7,920 nt of DNA, taken from the NCBI GenBank assembly GCA_012522255.1, contig JAAYKT010000494.1, forward strand, positions 1 through 7,920, in the 5' to 3' direction. The stretch comes from Clostridiales bacterium. Lineage in GTDB: Bacteria; Bacillota; Clostridia; Lutisporales; Lutisporaceae. The translations under genes and the position numbers were made by a program. Positions 5,053-7,920 of this stretch are shown piece by piece. Below the pieces are notes generated by a model. It made no database searches, was not told where the DNA came from, and saw only the letters and a program-made list of their open reading frames with translations. How positions within the stretch are numbered: the first letter of the stretch is position 1; the number at the start of each line of letters is the position of its first letter.

Positions 5053-6115
5053 AAGTAACTACATTGTTCCAATATTCGTACCTCATAAAGGTTGCCCCTA
5101 TAATTGTATTTTTTGTAATCAAAAGCGAATTACCGGACAAGCGAAAGACCTTACGACTAATGATATAGATAAAATGATTGGTGAGTATATCAAAACAATA
5201 AAAAAAAGAGATGCAAATATAGAAGTTGCTTTTTTTGGAGGTAGTTTCACCGCTATCCCTATGGAAGAGCAAAACAAATATTTAAAAATAGCAAATAAAT
5301 ATTTAATGAACGGAGATATAAATGCCATAAGATTGTCAACGAGGCCTGATTTTATTAATAAAGAAATTGTATCAAATTTAAAAAGACATGGTGTAACCAT
5401 TGTGGAACTCGGTGTACAGACAATGGATGAAGATGTTCTGTTAAAAAGTGGAAGAGGTCATTTGATATCAGACACTGAAAAAGCCATAGAATTACTAAAA
5501 GAAGAAGGGTTTATTGTCGGTGTACAATTAATGGTAGGTCTGCCCGGTGACAGTAAGGAAAAGTGTTTGGATACCGCAAGAAAAGTCGTGAGACAAAAGC
5601 CCGATTTTTCCAGAATCTATCCATCCCTTGTTATTAAAGACACTTATATGGAACAGATGTACAATAATGGTGACTACAAACCTTTTGAAATAAAAGAAGC
5701 AGTTGATATTTGCAAGGAAATGCTGATTATACTGGAAAGCAATTCAATTAATGTAATACGAATAGGGCTGCAGCCTACTGAAGAAATGCAAATGGGCAAA
5801 AGTGTAGTGGCAGGTCCATATCATCCGTCATTTAGACAATTGGTTGAATCAGAGATTTTTAAGGATATGATTGATACTGTTTTAAGTTTTCTTAATATGG
5901 AATCTATAAAGGATGTTACAGTTTGTTTTAATACTTTCGATTACTCAAATGTTATCGGCCAGAAAAAAACAAATATAAAGTTTTTTAACGATAAATATCC
6001 TGACACAAATTTCATTTTTTGCACATCCAATATAAATAAAGGTACGGTTCTTGTTAAAACGGCTGACCTCACTAAAGGCATTTCGAAAAGTGAGTATTAT
6101 AGATTAAACATATAA
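5045..6115 (+). CDS. Elp3-like radical SAM protein without acetyltransferase domain
   Basis: This 356-residue protein belongs to the radical SAM superfamily, with the iron-sulfur cluster motif C-x3-C-x2-C at C17, C21 and C24 (GCPYNCIFC). Further motifs are AFFGGSFTA (62-70), LSTRPDFI (97-104), ELGVQTMDEDVL (121-132), VGLPGDS (164-170) and IYPSLVIKDT (191-200), the last very like the YPTLVIRGT segment of Elp3, the tRNA wobble-uridine modification enzyme. The region around GPYHPSFRQLVES (257-269) also fits this Elp3-related group. Elp3's C-terminal GNAT acetyltransferase domain is absent; the remaining 90 or so residues are not recognised. The substrate is unknown. An RNA target is inferred from Elp3 similarity and from the rnc neighbour. 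The ATG overlaps the rnc end by 8 bases (ATGAGTAA) and uses the TGAGG at 5033-5037 inside rnc. Clostridia commonly have such a gene between rnc and smc. Confidence 0.88.
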   Translation: MSKSNYIVPIFVPHKGCPYNCIFCNQKRITGQAKDLTTNDIDKMIGEYIKTIKKRDANIEVAFFGGSFTAIPMEEQNKYLKIANKYLMNGDINAIRLSTRPDFINKEIVSNLKRHGVTIVELGVQTMDEDVLLKSGRGHLISDTEKAIELLKEEGFIVGVQLMVGLPGDSKEKCLDTARKVVRQKPDFSRIYPSLVIKDTYMEQMYNNGDYKPFEIKEAVDICKEMLIILESNSINVIRIGLQPTEEMQMGKSVVAGPYHPSFRQLVESEIFKDMIDTVLSFLNMESIKDVTVCFNTFDYSNVIGQKKTNIKFFNDKYPDTNFIFCTSNINKGTVLVKTADLTKGISKSEYYRLNI

Positions 6116-6166
6116 TATGATAAAATCTAAATGAAGGTTAAGTTTTAAGATAGGAAGGATTAATAA

Positions 6167-7920
6167 ATGTATTTGAAGCAACTTGAAATAAACGGCTTTA
6201 AGTCTTTTATAGGAAAAATTGAATTAAGTTTTACATCAGGTATTAATGCCATTGTGGGTCCTAATGGCAGCGGAAAAAGTAATATTGCCGATGCTATCAG
6301 ATGGGTAATAGGAGAACAAAGCGTAAAAACTTTAAGAGGAAATAAAATGGAGGATGTGATATTCTCCGGCAGTGAAAAAATGAAGGCGGCAGGATTTGCT
6401 GAAGTAACACTTATAATCGATAATGCAGATAAGGGTATTGATCTGGATTACAATGATATAAGTATCACAAGAAGAATGTATCGTTCAGGTGAAAGCGAGT
6501 ATTACATAAATAAAACCCAATGCAGGTTAAAGGATATAACGGAATTGTTTTTGGACACAGGTGTAGGTAAAGACGGATACTCAATTATTGGACAAGGTAA
6601 AATCGATGAAATATTGAGCAATAAATCAGATGACAGAAGGGCTATATTTGAAGAGGCTGCCGGTATATCAAAATATAAATACAGAAAACTTGAAGCAGAG
6701 AAAAAAATGGAAAGCACACAGAATAATATTATCAGAATACAAGATATTTTGAAGGAAATAAAAAACCAGCTGGAACCTCTTACTGAACAGGCAGAGATAA
6801 CAAAAAAATATCAAAAGTATTTGCATGAACTAAAAATGCTAGAAGTTAATTTAATAGTCTTCAATATCAATAAAAGTAATACTAAATTGGGAAACTTATC
6901 TGACGAAATGGATTCTTTAGATAATTTTATAAAGAATAAAGAAGATTTGCTTACCGGCTTTGAGAAGGAACTTGTAAACAGCAAGATTGAAGCAAAGAAT
7001 TTTGAAATGAAATGCAATAATCTTAATCAAAAGGTATATGAACTTTTAAACTTAAAAGATAAAAATGAAAGTGAAATCAACTTTTGTAGGGAACGAGGAT
7101 TATACATAAATTCTTTACTTGAAAATCTGCTTAATGATAATAAAAATGCCATTTTTGAAAAAGATAAAATATTAATTGAAATAAATAGCTATAAAACAGA
7201 TCTTGATTTGCTTAAAAATGAAGTGAGTAAAACAGGTGAATCTATAAACAGTATGGAATCTGAGTATAATGAAAAATATTCATTGGTAAACAAAATGGAA
7301 AACAATATTGAAGAGATGAAGCAAAAACATATAGATTTCCTAAAAAAACAGTCGGATATGCAAAACAGTATAAGTGTCAATAACGAAATAATTAAAAATA
7401 TGAATATTAGATTAAATGCATTAATAAACGAAAGTGAATTATTCAACAAGCAATATGCTGAAAAAGTGAATAACAAAATTCAGGCAGAAAATGAGCTAAA
7501 AGAAATATCGGAAAAATTAAATATAAATAAAGAAGAAAAGCTTTTGTTAACTCATGAAAAAGAAATGAAAGATGCACAAATAAATGAAAGAGAAAAACAT
7601 TTAACAAAAATAGGACTTAATAAAGAAAATATAATTTCAAGGCTAAAACTTATGGAGGAAATGTCAAGGGAATATGAAGGATATAATAAAACTATAAAAA
7701 ACATACTGACAAAACAAAACAAAATAAAAAACCTTATCAATGGATACAGGGGGGTTATAGGTGAGCTTATCATAGTGCCAAAGGACTATACAGTTGCAAT
7801 AGAGGCAGCACTTGGGCCGGCAGTACAAAATATAGTGACTGACTTTGAAGATGATGCAAAAAGATTGATTGAGTACCTGAAGAAAAATAACTTGGGAAGA
7901 GCCACCTTTTTACCAATTAA
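6167..7920 (+). CDS. smc: Chromosome partition/condensation protein SMC (5' part, cut by window end)
   Basis: SMC is the ATPase of the bacterial condensin, working with ScpA and ScpB to organise and separate chromosomes. The frame is open from ATG 6167 to the window end (584 codons plus two bases), about half of the usual 1180 or so residues. The N-terminal head begins MYLKQLEINGFKSF and has the Walker A motif GPNGSGKS (31-38), the arginine finger in KTLRGNK (R57), and a Q-loop in SIIGQGKIDEIL (139-150, Q143). The FEEAAGISKYK segment (161-171) leads into a coiled-coil arm (about 175-520) very rich in Lys, Glu, Asn and Ile. The hinge domain starts near residue 525 with NGYRGVIGELI, then AALGPAVQNIV, and is interrupted by the window edge. 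AGGAAGGA (6152-6159) precedes the ATG by 7 bases. The 51-base gap from the radical SAM gene has no terminator, so read-through is likely. The second half, including Walker B and the signature motif, is out of view. Confidence 0.97.
   Translation, partial: MYLKQLEINGFKSFIGKIELSFTSGINAIVGPNGSGKSNIADAIRWVIGEQSVKTLRGNKMEDVIFSGSEKMKAAGFAEVTLIIDNADKGIDLDYNDISITRRMYRSGESEYYINKTQCRLKDITELFLDTGVGKDGYSIIGQGKIDEILSNKSDDRRAIFEEAAGISKYKYRKLEAEKKMESTQNNIIRIQDILKEIKNQLEPLTEQAEITKKYQKYLHELKMLEVNLIVFNINKSNTKLGNLSDEMDSLDNFIKNKEDLLTGFEKELVNSKIEAKNFEMKCNNLNQKVYELLNLKDKNESEINFCRERGLYINSLLENLLNDNKNAIFEKDKILIEINSYKTDLDLLKNEVSKTGESINSMESEYNEKYSLVNKMENNIEEMKQKHIDFLKKQSDMQNSISVNNEIIKNMNIRLNALINESELFNKQYAEKVNNKIQAENELKEISEKLNINKEEKLLLTHEKEMKDAQINEREKHLTKIGLNKENIISRLKLMEEMSREYEGYNKTIKNILTKQNKIKNLINGYRGVIGELIIVPKDYTVAIEAALGPAVQNIVTDFEDDAKRLIEYLKKNNLGRATFLPI

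Noticed and set aside
6502..7773. Series of minus-strand reading frames rich in Ser, Leu, Ile and Phe
   Set aside because: They mirror the Lys/Glu/Asn-rich coiled coil of smc. The apparent hydrophobic stretches come from reading such codons on the opposite strand.
1..7920. CRISPR arrays, transposons, tRNA or rRNA genes, or a new defence or mobile system
   Set aside because: No regularly spaced repeats, transposase motifs, terminal inverted repeats or tRNA-like cloverleaf were seen. All intact genes belong to well-known core families. The unusual content is gene decay, not a new system.

Overview
The window is AT-rich DNA from a low-GC Gram-positive bacterium of the clostridial type (Bacillota, Clostridia-like). 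This is inferred from the consensus sigma-A promoters, the strong AGGAGG-type ribosome binding sites, the four-cysteine form of ribosomal protein bL32, and the gene order ackA - DUF177 - rpmF - plsX - acpP - rnc - radical SAM protein - smc. Every complete gene lies on the + strand. The species cannot be named from sequence alone.

Layout. 75-1268 is acetate kinase (ackA). A consensus promoter (1286-1314) then drives yceD/DUF177 (1344-1850) and rpmF (1863-2042), closed by a strong hairpin terminator that overlaps the rpmF stop codon. A second promoter (about 2077-2104), followed at once by a sequence resembling a FapR operator, leads to plsX (2316-3311). acpP (3658-3882) follows with its own promoter and terminator. 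Then come rnc (4342-5052), an Elp3-like radical SAM protein (5045-6115, overlapping rnc by 8 bases) and the first 584 codons of smc (6167 to the window end, cut in the hinge domain).

The notable part is 2103-4289. The gaps around plsX and acpP are not empty. They hold decayed remnants of fatty-acid-synthesis genes in their ancestral order: a probable tail of fapR (2151-2262), a clear multiply frameshifted fabG relic (3312-3619), and a clear fabF relic (about 3962-4289). The apparent ancestral order is fapR-plsX-(fabH/fabD)-fabG-acpP-fabF-rnc. Only plsX and acpP remain intact. The surviving genes seem to have been rewired: the promoter of acpP has its -35 hexamer inside the last codons of the fabG relic, and the promoter of rnc has its -35 hexamer inside the last codons of the fabF relic.

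How the genes work together. AckA makes ATP from acetyl phosphate. YceD and bL32 belong to large ribosomal subunit production. PlsX and ACP link fatty acyl chains to phospholipid synthesis, and the chain-elongation enzymes must be encoded elsewhere or replaced by imported fatty acids. RNase III, the radical SAM protein and SMC form a separate unit for RNA processing, probable RNA modification and chromosome organisation. I see no mobile element, CRISPR array, tRNA, rRNA or new defence-type system.
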